Of a DNA stretch of 64,000 nucleotides, positions 16,846-24,547 are shown one piece after another; positions within the stretch are counted from its first letter, which is position 1, and every line of letters starts with the position of its first letter. A model generated the notes under the pieces. That model did not search any database, was not told the origin of the DNA, and was given only the letters and a program-made list of their open reading frames with translations. The DNA is taken from NCBI GenBank assembly GCA_045578865.1, contig JAZNLB010000005.1:62001-126000 (forward strand), given 5' to 3'. A program made the translations under genes and the position numbers. Source of the DNA: RGIG2041 sp045578865 (GTDB lineage Bacteria > Bacillota > Clostridia > UBA1381 > UMGS1253).

Positions 16846-17742
16846 ATGGTGAATTATAAAAAAAACAAGCTCAAAGAAAATTTTAAAATCAATTCACTCA
16901 TCACGGTGCATTATTTTGAATACACCCGTTATGTTGAATTTGAGGGCGAAAGCCATGACTTCTGGGAGATGATTTATGTAGACAAGGGCAGCGTGGAGAT
17001 TATGACACATGACGGCAACTTCCCGCTCTACCAAGGACAAATTACTTTTCACTACCCTAACCAGTGGCACTCCATCCGTACCGCAGACGATGCCAACGCA
17101 AATGTGATTCTCCTCTCGTTTGACTGCCGCTCCAAAGAAATGCGCTTTTTTAACAACCGTACGCTCGACACCACAAACCACATCCGCTTGCTTTTATCTA
17201 AAATCATTGAGGAAGCCAAGAATGTGTATGTCTCGCCGCTCGGTGACCCGTATGTCAAAAAACTCGAGTGCAAGACAGCACCGATATTCGGCGCAGAGCA
17301 ACTCATTGAAATCCACCTGACCGAAATTCTAATTTGTTTGATGCGTTCGACTTTAAGTGCCGGCACGCCGGTAACCATTGCCTCGCCAAATCTCAAACGC
17401 CAGCCCAAGCCTGTGCAAAATGTCATTGCGTACTTAGAAGAAAATGTGTGCAAAAAAGTCTCCTTTGATGAAATCATGGCACAAGTTTCCATGAGCCAAA
17501 CGGCGCTCAAAGAGATGTTTCGTCGTGAAACCGGCATGAGTGTAATGCAGTATTTTTCGCAACTCAAAACCGAGCGTGCCAAGTCACTGATTCGCGAAAA
17601 TGATTTTAATATCACGCAAATCGCCGCAATTCTCGGCTTTGAGAGCATCCACTATTTTTCCAGATGGTTTAAAAAACAGACAGGAATGTCTCCGCTGGCA
17701 TATGCACATTCCGTCAAATCCATTTTAGAGCGCAAAAGTTGA
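16846..17742 (+). CDS. AraC-family transcriptional regulator with cupin-like sensor
   Basis: The 298-residue protein has an N-terminal AraC-type beta-barrel (FWEMIYVDKGSVEI, then HYPNQWHS) and a C-terminal double helix-turn-helix (about 195-295) ending in the typical GFESIHYFSRWFKKQTGMSPLAY. Such regulators bind a small sugar-like effector and activate neighbouring genes. It is transcribed away from the NahK-like kinase across a 170-base shared promoter region, so that kinase is the likeliest target. AGGGGAG precedes the ATG. Confidence 0.88.
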   Translation: MVNYKKNKLKENFKINSLITVHYFEYTRYVEFEGESHDFWEMIYVDKGSVEIMTHDGNFPLYQGQITFHYPNQWHSIRTADDANANVILLSFDCRSKEMRFFNNRTLDTTNHIRLLLSKIIEEAKNVYVSPLGDPYVKKLECKTAPIFGAEQLIEIHLTEILICLMRSTLSAGTPVTIASPNLKRQPKPVQNVIAYLEENVCKKVSFDEIMAQVSMSQTALKEMFRRETGMSVMQYFSQLKTERAKSLIRENDFNITQIAAILGFESIHYFSRWFKKQTGMSPLAYAHSVKSILERKS

Positions 17743-17755
17743 GGTGAGCATTTGA

Positions 17756-18640
17756 ATGACATTGACAAATAAAAAAGTAAAAGAACTTGGCAAAGCACTC
17801 GGCATCAGCGCGGTCGGCATTTGCGACGCTTTGCCCGATACAGACCTGCTTGTGCGTCTGCAAAGCACCAAAACACCCTTTGTCTGCGATGCACAAAACC
17901 GTATTGCGCCAACACAGGTACTTGCCGACGCACAAAGCGTAATTATGTGCGCCTTTTCCTATGCCAATCCTGCGCCTGAAAAGACAAATCTCTCCCGTTA
18001 TGTCTGGGTAAAAGATTATCACAGTGTCGTAGTGTCTTATTTAAAGAGACTGCTTGCCACACTTCAAACCTACAATCCGCAGACGCAAGGCTATGTGTTT
18101 ACGGACAGTTCGCCGCTTTGCGACAAGGCACTTGCCTATCGCGCAGGTCTGGGGTATTTCGGCAAAAACAGTTTACTCATTCATCCGCAGTTCGGCAGTT
18201 TCTTTTTTATCGGTGGGATCGTTACCAATTTAAAACTCGAAGCTGATACGCCGCTCGCCGACGATTGCGCTGGCTGCACCGCCTGCGAAAAGGCGTGCCC
18301 TGCACGAATTTGCACTTCCGGCAAACTCGACGGATATAAATGCATTTCCTATCTGCAACAAAAGAAAGGGGCTTTAACTGCACAAGAGGCGGCACTGATT
18401 GTAAAATCCGGATCGGCGTGGGGTTGTGACATTTGCCAAAATGTCTGCCCGAAAAACCGTAATATTCCGCAGACAACGCTGGCGGAATTTTTGGAAATCG
18501 ACGCATTTCTTCCTCCGCAGATGACCAAAGAAGCGTTTTGTTCAAACTATAAAGACCGTGCTTTTTACTGGCGTGGCTACCAAACGCTCCGTCGCAATCT
18601 GGACTTGCTTGGCGGGCCGGACGAAACGAAAAAGGTGTAA
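17756..18640 (+). CDS. queG: Epoxyqueuosine reductase QueG (short form)
   Basis: The 294-residue protein matches QueG, the cobalamin- and Fe-S-dependent enzyme that reduces epoxyqueuosine to queuosine in tRNA. The N-terminal domain has VKDYHSVV (family Asp in the DYH motif) and GYFGKNSLLI; two [4Fe-4S] sites follow (CAGCTACEKACP, about 179-190, and CDICQNVCP). It is shorter than the roughly 350-380 residues of many QueG proteins because the C-terminal HEAT-like part is missing, a common form in Clostridia. GAGGTGAG lies before the ATG, 13 bases after the AraC gene. Confidence 0.82.
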   Translation: MTLTNKKVKELGKALGISAVGICDALPDTDLLVRLQSTKTPFVCDAQNRIAPTQVLADAQSVIMCAFSYANPAPEKTNLSRYVWVKDYHSVVVSYLKRLLATLQTYNPQTQGYVFTDSSPLCDKALAYRAGLGYFGKNSLLIHPQFGSFFFIGGIVTNLKLEADTPLADDCAGCTACEKACPARICTSGKLDGYKCISYLQQKKGALTAQEAALIVKSGSAWGCDICQNVCPKNRNIPQTTLAEFLEIDAFLPPQMTKEAFCSNYKDRAFYWRGYQTLRRNLDLLGGPDETKKV

Positions 18641-18784
18641 AACAATCGGACGCAACTAAGCAAGCTGTATGCCGCAAATATACAGGCGATTTTCAAAAAT
18701 ATCCCACCTGTTTTACGCAATTTTCTTATTAGAATCATCGCTAAATTAAAGTGTATCGACTGTCTGATTTGGTATATTAAACAC

Positions 18785-18820
18785 AAAAACACATTCATAA
18801 AATATAATGAATGTGTTTTT
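18785..18820. terminator. Bidirectional terminator
   Basis: Inverted repeat aaaaacacattcat/atgaatgtgttttt (18785-18798 with 18807-18820) has A and T runs at its outer ends. It separates the plus-strand queG unit from the minus-strand cytidylyltransferase gene. Confidence 0.85.
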
Positions 18821-18864
18821 ATGCGCCCAGCCCTTTAATATATGCTTTTTACAATCGATAGTTT

Positions 18865-19296
18865 TTAATCCATCTGTTTAATTTTATTCTTTATATCCGT
18901 CGTAGATATTCCTTGGGTATATGGTAAATACTCAATAGATACGCCAAGCGGAGCAAATTCTTTTTCTGTTTTTAAATATCTTTCCGAACCCTTCCAGTCA
19001 TCGCCCGAAAACAAAACATCAAATTTATGCGATTCCCACAGCAACATTTTGTTATCCGTCTGCTCAAAGTTTACAAGTACCGCACGATCTACGCATTTTA
19101 ACGCACCGATAAGGCGTACTCGATCCTCCTGACTAATGACGGGTTCTTTATGCTTTATATCCCGAACATAAGCATCATCACATATGGCAACAATCAATTC
19201 ATCGCAATATGTTTTGCACTTTTCCAGTAAATTCAAGTGTCCCGTATGAAACATATCAAAAACGCCTACGGTTATACCCGTTTTATACTTTTTCAT
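18865..19296 (-). CDS. Cytidylyltransferase-family protein (glycerol-3-phosphate cytidylyltransferase like)
   Basis: The 143-residue protein is a nucleotidyltransferase of the TagD group: VGVFDMFHTGHLNLL holds the HxGH signature, followed by a conserved Arg region (EDRVRLI) and a C-terminal GISTTDIKNKI matching the RISTT-type motif. TagD makes CDP-glycerol from CTP and glycerol 3-phosphate; relatives use other alcohol phosphates such as phosphocholine. Being last in an operon with a LicD protein and a glycosyltransferase, it may supply the activated alcohol for a phosphorylated glycan. Confidence 0.82.
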   Translation of the reverse strand: MKKYKTGITVGVFDMFHTGHLNLLEKCKTYCDELIVAICDDAYVRDIKHKEPVISQEDRVRLIGALKCVDRAVLVNFEQTDNKMLLWESHKFDVLFSGDDWKGSERYLKTEKEFAPLGVSIEYLPYTQGISTTDIKNKIKQMD

Positions 19297-19314
19297 GCCT
19301 TTCGCTTCTCCTCT

Positions 19315-20118
19315 TTAATCTTTTAAATATGTTTTATTTGAATGGTGCGTCACCTGTTTATCCGCAGGTGGCAAGGTCATATAGTCCCCATACATTTTTG
19401 TTAAGATTTCGTCATAGCCAACCGGTGCTTTAAATTTACAACCCTCAAAATTCAACTCAATGACTTCATCATACCATTCTCTCAGATTCCGGTTTTTGAT
19501 GCTGTTATGCAGCGAATCCGTAGCCCCTATATACTTGCTGTGTTCATAAGCATACTGCGCGTTGATTTTTCTCAGCTTTTTCCAAATACGATTTTTTGTC
19601 GTTAAATGCGCCAACATATAAGGCAAACCGCGTGCAATTTTTGTTTTCAACGCATACTGTTTTATATCACTCACTAAAAATGCAAACTTCCTAAGTAAAC
19701 GATGTTTTTGCTTATAATACTTTTCATACATTTCTTCACTTTCCGGTTGCCCATCGAGTGGAAAAATATCAATATCAATCCCTAGCCGCTGTCCATTTTC
19801 ATATTTCACCGCTTTTTCAATTTTAACCGTCCGCGTGTCAATCACCTTGACCATAGAATGTCTTGCGCCGGCAGAACAAGGGTCAATAACCTTATAACCC
19901 TCGTCTTGATATGTAGCAATAAATTTGTCATAATCCGGGCGTGGCATTTGTAAGTCAATATCATCATCCCACGGGATGAAACCTGCATGACGAACCGCAC
20001 CTATAAGCGTTCCGTACGCAAGGTAGTATCTCAAACCATTCTCATCACAAAACTTCGCTACACTCTTCAAAATGCCCAGTTGATACTGCTTGTTTTCCTC
20101 TAAAGACAATTCACGCAT
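19315..20118 (-). CDS. LicD-family phosphotransferase
   Basis: The 267-residue protein has the LicD signature LAYGTLIGAVRHAGFIPWDDDIDLQMPR near residues 33-60, including the GxxxGxxR...WDDDxD metal and substrate motif. LicD proteins transfer phosphocholine or related phospho-alcohols from a CDP-activated donor to cell-surface glycans. It lies 18 bases upstream of the TagD-like gene and 15 downstream of a glycosyltransferase, which fits a small surface-glycan decoration operon. Confidence 0.88.
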   Translation of the reverse strand: MRELSLEENKQYQLGILKSVAKFCDENGLRYYLAYGTLIGAVRHAGFIPWDDDIDLQMPRPDYDKFIATYQDEGYKVIDPCSAGARHSMVKVIDTRTVKIEKAVKYENGQRLGIDIDIFPLDGQPESEEMYEKYYKQKHRLLRKFAFLVSDIKQYALKTKIARGLPYMLAHLTTKNRIWKKLRKINAQYAYEHSKYIGATDSLHNSIKNRNLREWYDEVIELNFEGCKFKAPVGYDEILTKMYGDYMTLPPADKQVTHHSNKTYLKD

Positions 20119-20133
20119 TTGTATCCCTCCTAT

Positions 20134-21246
20134 TTAAGCATCCAGCAACTCTTCATACTTTTTCAAAGCGCTGTCAATATTGCTGTTTTTTCGGTATTCT
20201 TTCGCCTTGCTCCCAAGGCGCTGCGCCATATCAGTATCCGTTATAAAAAGTTCAAGTCCGTCTTGGATTCCCTGCTCACTATTGTCGACAATGAGACCGT
20301 ATTCATTCTCCCCCAGTATTTCTTTCATACCTGCACAATCCGTCGTCAAAACGGGGGTGCCAACCAATAATGCCTCAATCGCAGCCGTGCTGTAACCTTC
20401 CGTATAGGAAGAACACACAAAACAATCAGCTTGCTTTACATATTTGCACGGATTGTCATGATAGCCCAAAAGACGGACATTATCCAGTTGATTTTCCTTT
20501 ATATAAGCCGACAGTTCATCCCGCATCTGTCCCTGCCCTAAAATCCATAATTCGAAATCATACTTCTTCTTTTTTAATGCTTTTACCGCTTGGAGTAATC
20601 TGTTAAATCCCTTTACTGCAACTAACCTGCCTACCGCAATAAATTTTGTCCCGTTCGTCGTGTAAGATATATCCGTCGACTCTTGTGCCTTTTCCTCAAT
20701 CTCTTTACAATTTACTACATTGTATACGACTTCCGCATTGTCCATTTGACCAATGCAGCCTTCCAAGCATTGTCTTGCTTGCTCAGACACAAAACAAACC
20801 TTATCAAAACCAAAATATTCCCGGCGGCATTCTTCCACATTGGAATAATTCACAACTTTAAAAGTAGACTCATCGATTGTGCCATGTACAAATGCATACT
20901 TCTTTACGCCCGGCTTGCTCGGCTTTGCCGCAAGTACTCTGGTCGGAAAGCCCGGAAGATATGCAATTTCAATATCAAAATCACCCCTCAAAAAAAGTTG
21001 TGCAAACCATCTTCTTGGAATCTTTTGTATTGCTTTTGTATACAGACCCGAAAGCCAATTCGTTCCCTTCACAATCTGCTTAACATGCACCTGTGGCGGC
21101 ACAGCCTTTAAATTATCCCCTCCCGATAGGATAAACAGAGTTATGTCATATTTTTCATAGTCAAGGACTTTCAACAGATTAACCAACACCTTTTCAGCAC
21201 CACCGCCGGCAAGCGTATTGATAAAAAACATTACCTTTCTCTTCAT
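20134..21246 (-). CDS. GT4-family glycosyltransferase
   Basis: The 370-residue GT-B enzyme begins with FFINTLAGGGAEKVLVNLL, typical of GT4 retaining glycosyltransferases. It has AVGRLVAVKGFNRLL and the C-terminal donor motif SSYTEGYSTAAIEALLVGTPVLTT with the EX7E spacing. Donor and acceptor cannot be named. It is the first gene of the operon that continues with licD and the cytidylyltransferase. Confidence 0.87.
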   Translation of the reverse strand: MKRKVMFFINTLAGGGAEKVLVNLLKVLDYEKYDITLFILSGGDNLKAVPPQVHVKQIVKGTNWLSGLYTKAIQKIPRRWFAQLFLRGDFDIEIAYLPGFPTRVLAAKPSKPGVKKYAFVHGTIDESTFKVVNYSNVEECRREYFGFDKVCFVSEQARQCLEGCIGQMDNAEVVYNVVNCKEIEEKAQESTDISYTTNGTKFIAVGRLVAVKGFNRLLQAVKALKKKKYDFELWILGQGQMRDELSAYIKENQLDNVRLLGYHDNPCKYVKQADCFVCSSYTEGYSTAAIEALLVGTPVLTTDCAGMKEILGENEYGLIVDNSEQGIQDGLELFITDTDMAQRLGSKAKEYRKNSNIDSALKKYEELLDA

Positions 21247-21285
21247 CCTACATCCGCCTCTTTTCAGATAACAATATCTGAGTAT

Positions 21286-21314
21286 ATCGTATCACAAGTC
21301 CTGTCAAATGTCAA
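21286..21314 (-). promoter_or_regulatory. Sigma-A-type promoter of the GT4 - licD - cytidylyltransferase operon
   Basis: Minus strand: consensus -35 TTGACA (21309-21314), 17-base spacer, -10 TACGAT (21286-21291). A small hairpin CAGATA-TATCTG (21265-21280) falls in the leader. Confidence 0.75.
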
Positions 21315-21333
21315 CGCAGAACACAAAGACAAA

Positions 21334-21366
21334 AGTCCGGCGCAGAGTGTCACGCTGCGCCGGACT
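21334..21366 (-). terminator. Terminator of the GH13 gene
   Basis: A 12-base perfect GC-rich stem (21334-21345 with 21355-21366) begins within 3 bases of the GH13 stop and is followed on the minus strand by TTTTGTCTTTG. It sits just before the promoter of the next operon. Confidence 0.85.
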
Positions 21367-21368
21367 GA

Positions 21369-22673
21369 TTACACTCGAATGTATTTTACGCTGTACGGCT
21401 CTAAATAACTGCCTGCGCCGAAATCAAAATGCGCGTTTGTCAGTAAATCCATGCCGCACCCGGCATTGGCGTTAAAATGCGCCGTGTAGCCCTCCCCATC
21501 TGCATTGACCATGACGATAACACGCTCGCCATCAGCAACGCGCTCAAAGATGAGTTGCTTATTCGTCATATGCAAAATGTTAAAATTCCCGTAACACAGC
21601 GCCGTGCTTTCACGGTGCGCCTTTATCGCGCGTGTGATAAACTCGGTAAGCGCATTTGTCTGCGGCGCCTCCACCGCCGGACGAAGCGCATCGTCACCGT
21701 GTTCTTTTTTGCCCTCTATGCCCCACTCACTGCCGTAGTAAATGCAAGGAATGCCCGGCATGCCCATCAAGATACCATAGGCAAGTGGCAGATGCTTTGG
21801 ATTGGTTAAATTCGATGCCAGGCGTGTAACATCGTGATTGTCGACAAAAGAAATCAAATGCATACCACGATACATACACCAATCTTCACTGCCGAAGCGA
21901 TTTCGCAAAGAGTGTCCAATTTCAAACATATTCATGGAATTGAGCGACGAATAAATCCCCTTAAAACACTCGTAATTGGTTGCGCTGTGCAGCGTTTCTG
22001 CGTTCACAATTTCGGCGTAGTTGCCGTGAATCATCTCACCTGCCAGGAAGAAATCCTCTTTTTCGGCAAGGCACACACTTCGAAGCTGGCGCATAAACGG
22101 TCGGTTGAGCATATACGCTACATCCAGTCTGAGACCGTCGATGCCAAACTCACGAATCCACATCCGCACGCAATCAAACAAATAGTCCTTAACCTGCGGA
22201 TTTTCCAGATTCAATTTGACCAGTTCAAAATGCCCTTCCCAGCCTTCATACCAAAAGCCGTCATTATAGCAAGAATTACCCTCAAAAGAAATAAAAAACC
22301 AATCCTTGTACGGCGAATCCCACTTCTTTTCCAGCACATCACGAAAAGCAAAAAAATTTCTGCCGACATGGTTAAACACGCCGTCTAAAATCACGCGGAT
22401 GCCACTTTTATGCAAGCCGTCGCACACCGTCTTAAAATCCGCATTCGTGCCGAGACGCACATCGATTTTCGAAAAATCTGCCGTATCATAACCATGCACA
22501 CTGCTTTCAAACACAGGGCAAAAATACACCGCACCTACACCGAGAGATTGCAGGTGCTCTTTAAAATCGAGCACTTTTAAAATGCGCGGGTGTAACTGCC
22601 CGTCATTTTCACGCGGCGCACCGCAAAATCCAAACGGGTATATCTGATAAATCACACTTTCATAGTACCACAT
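21369..22673 (-). CDS. Intracellular GH13 alpha-amylase-family glycosidase (neopullulanase/cyclomaltodextrinase-like)
   Basis: The 434-residue TIM-barrel enzyme has the GH13 regions: DGVFNHVG, the nucleophile in GLRLDVAY, the acid/base in LAGEMIHG, and SFVDNHDVTR. There is no signal peptide, so it acts in the cytoplasm, probably on imported malto-oligosaccharides or cyclodextrins. It is shorter than classical neopullulanases because the N-terminal starch-binding domain is absent. It is a single-gene unit with its own promoter and terminator. Confidence 0.88.
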   Translation of the reverse strand: MWYYESVIYQIYPFGFCGAPRENDGQLHPRILKVLDFKEHLQSLGVGAVYFCPVFESSVHGYDTADFSKIDVRLGTNADFKTVCDGLHKSGIRVILDGVFNHVGRNFFAFRDVLEKKWDSPYKDWFFISFEGNSCYNDGFWYEGWEGHFELVKLNLENPQVKDYLFDCVRMWIREFGIDGLRLDVAYMLNRPFMRQLRSVCLAEKEDFFLAGEMIHGNYAEIVNAETLHSATNYECFKGIYSSLNSMNMFEIGHSLRNRFGSEDWCMYRGMHLISFVDNHDVTRLASNLTNPKHLPLAYGILMGMPGIPCIYYGSEWGIEGKKEHGDDALRPAVEAPQTNALTEFITRAIKAHRESTALCYGNFNILHMTNKQLIFERVADGERVIVMVNADGEGYTAHFNANAGCGMDLLTNAHFDFGAGSYLEPYSVKYIRV

Positions 22674-22706
22674 ATGTCCTGCCCCTTACTTATTGTAATC
22701 ATGTTC

Positions 22707-22735
22707 ATTGTATCACAAAAATCACTGAAAATCAA
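22707..22735 (-). promoter_or_regulatory. Promoter of the GH13 gene
   Basis: Minus strand: -35 TTGATT (22730-22735), 17-base spacer, -10 TACAAT (22707-22712). It is back to back with the serine hydrolase promoter, the two -35 boxes being about 10 bases apart. Confidence 0.75.
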
Positions 22736-22744
22736 ATACACAAA

Positions 22745-22774
22745 TTGACAACAATCGATAAAATGTGCTATAGT
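22745..22774 (+). promoter_or_regulatory. Promoter of the serine hydrolase gene
   Basis: Plus strand: consensus -35 TTGACA (22745-22750), 18-base spacer, -10 TATAGT (22769-22774). The predicted transcript start is near 22781, leaving only about 10 nt before the ATG at 22791. Confidence 0.75.
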
Positions 22775-22790
22775 GAATCTCGGTGATAAT

Positions 22791-23828
22791 ATGAAGAAAA
22801 TTTATTATATCCTCAGTATCTGCCTTTTGACGATTACGCTTGCGGCAGCAGCAGTTTTGACCGCAAATCATCTTGAGCGCGAAAGCGAGCGGCACACCAA
22901 AACCGCTATACAAATCCAAACCCTATGCGAAGGTATATGCAAAACCGAATATTCCAATGCACCGGACTTCCCTCAGGCGGTAGCAAGGCTCGAAGAAGCG
23001 AAAGCGCTTTTATCTACCCTGCGCCGTGATACCAAAGCCTTAGAACATACCATTTTTTCCGCGCAGGCACATTTAGAGTCACTGAAAGAAAATCCAATCT
23101 ACAACTATGATATGCATGAGTTGGAAGGCTTGATTGCCTCTACGCTGCATGGCGTACCCGGCAACTGGTCTGTATATTTTGAGATTCCGAACACAGAGCA
23201 CAAAATTGAAATCAACAACCGCCCGATGCATGCGGCAAGCACCATCAAGCTGTTTAATATGATTACCGTCTATGACGAACTAAACAAAGGCAATCTGGAA
23301 TTGGACGATGCGCTCAAAGCGCGCATGGAAGCCATGATTACCGTCAGCTCCAACCCTGATTCCAATTTGGTGGTTAGCGCAATCGGCGGCGGTGATTTCT
23401 TTGCAGGCGCAAAAAAAGTTACCAACCTTGCACATGCGCTCGGTGCCGTGGACACCCAAGAGGAGCACATGCTCTTTGACGAGCCTGTCGTTACCCCCGG
23501 CAAAAACAGAGTATCGGTGCGCGACTGCGGCCTAGTATTAAACAAACTCTACAACAAAATGTGCATCACACCCGAATACGATGCACAAATGCTGGATTTG
23601 TTAAAACAACAGACGCGTCGCTTCAAATTGCCGCTCTATCTGCCCAAAGAAACGGTAATTGCACATAAAACGGGCGAAAACTCGCGCGCAGAAATTGATG
23701 TTGGCATCATCTACTCGCCAAATTGCGACTACATTTTATGCGTGGGCGTAACCGATTTCGGCGATGCGGCAGTGCGCCACACCATCGGCAAAGTTTCCCA
23801 AGTAATTTACAACTATTTAAACGAATAA
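22791..23828 (+). CDS. Secreted or membrane-anchored class A beta-lactamase-like serine hydrolase
   Basis: The 345-residue protein starts with a lysine pair and a hydrophobic stretch (about 4-26) that acts as a signal or membrane anchor. A helical segment follows, then a penicillin-recognising fold: SxxK as STIK, an SDN-like motif in SSNPDSN, and the KTG triad in AHKTGE. These are the catalytic elements of class A beta-lactamases and related peptidases, but the family also contains non-lactamase hydrolases, so resistance should not be assumed. An in-frame GTG at 22773 lies within the -10 box and cannot be the start. Confidence 0.82.
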   Translation: MKKIYYILSICLLTITLAAAAVLTANHLERESERHTKTAIQIQTLCEGICKTEYSNAPDFPQAVARLEEAKALLSTLRRDTKALEHTIFSAQAHLESLKENPIYNYDMHELEGLIASTLHGVPGNWSVYFEIPNTEHKIEINNRPMHAASTIKLFNMITVYDELNKGNLELDDALKARMEAMITVSSNPDSNLVVSAIGGGDFFAGAKKVTNLAHALGAVDTQEEHMLFDEPVVTPGKNRVSVRDCGLVLNKLYNKMCITPEYDAQMLDLLKQQTRRFKLPLYLPKETVIAHKTGENSRAEIDVGIIYSPNCDYILCVGVTDFGDAAVRHTIGKVSQVIYNYLNE

Positions 23829-23834
23829 AAAAGA

Positions 23835-23878
23835 CCTCCTATGGTAGAAGGAAATAAACGACCATAGGAGGATTTTTT
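23835..23878 (+). terminator. Terminator of the serine hydrolase gene
   Basis: An 11-base perfect stem CCTCCTATGGT/ACCATAGGAGG (23835-23845 with 23861-23871) is followed by GATTTTTT. Confidence 0.85.
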
Positions 23879-23900
23879 ATAACAATGAGCACATTCAAAG

Positions 23901-23937
23901 CAAAACAAAACTGACACCATTTTAAAAACGATGTCAG
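23901..23937 (-). terminator. Probable terminator of the sugar/ceramidase-like operon
   Basis: Stem CTGACACC/GATGTCAG (one G-T wobble, 23911-23918 with 23930-23937) is followed on the minus strand by TTTTGTTTTG. It faces the plus-strand terminator at 23835-23878, insulating two convergent units. Confidence 0.6.
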
Positions 23938-24002
23938 TATGTTTGCTTAAATTAAATTTTTCCTGCTTCGCGGTGCATTTTAACATTCAAATCTGCACAA
24001 AT

Positions 24003-24527
24003 TCAATATTCTTTTAACTTTCTTATATAGGCAAATGTTGCTTTTTCACCGTGCTCTTTGAGCATCAGCAACAATATTTCAATAAGTGCATAAGTTTCCG
24101 GATGCATCCCCGCCGCAATATTCTCTCTTTTTAAATAATTGTAGGCAAAATCGTCTGTGTAGTTTTTCCCCTGATAGATTTTACTTGCCGCCACACGATC
24201 GCAAAACATTTCCTTGACATACTTTAAAGGCATTTTTACAGCGACATATTCCCGTGTATCCACATCCAAATCTCGCCAGTATTCAAAGTGGTGCTTATTT
24301 CTGCCCTTGTGGTGCATCCACGCCGCAGAATAGCCGTATTTAAGGCGCTCATCGACAATCGGCGAGTGCGTTCCCGAATAAAAGCGCGCACCATTTATAA
24401 ACTCCGTCGGCGAATATTTGGACAAATCGTGCAAAAGCCCTTGCCAAAAAATGCCGGCTTTGAAACAGTGCTCGATAACTTTATGTCGGTGCTTTGTAAT
24501 TGTATAAAAATGCCTAAATGGTTTCAT
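24003..24527 (-). CDS. DUF5662-like protein (HD-type motif)
   Basis: The 174-residue soluble protein has conserved His/Asp positions: HRHKVIEHCF, LLHDLSKYSPTEF and WMHHKGRNKHHFEYW. This resembles the DUF5662 family, often annotated as catalase or hypothetical; the HD pair suggests a metal-dependent phosphohydrolase, but no reaction is known to me. It starts 20 bases after the ceramidase-like gene on the same strand and may be the last gene of that operon, though it has no obvious link to sugar catabolism. Confidence 0.65.
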   Translation of the reverse strand: MKPFRHFYTITKHRHKVIEHCFKAGIFWQGLLHDLSKYSPTEFINGARFYSGTHSPIVDERLKYGYSAAWMHHKGRNKHHFEYWRDLDVDTREYVAVKMPLKYVKEMFCDRVAASKIYQGKNYTDDFAYNYLKRENIAAGMHPETYALIEILLLMLKEHGEKATFAYIRKLKEY

Positions 24528-24547
24528 CTCATGCCTCGGTTTTGCCC

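Noticed and set aside
22791..23828. Antibiotic-resistance beta-lactamase
   Set aside because: SxxK, SDN-like and KTG motifs show only the superfamily; the class A omega-loop EXXLN motif was not identified, so resistance is not claimed.
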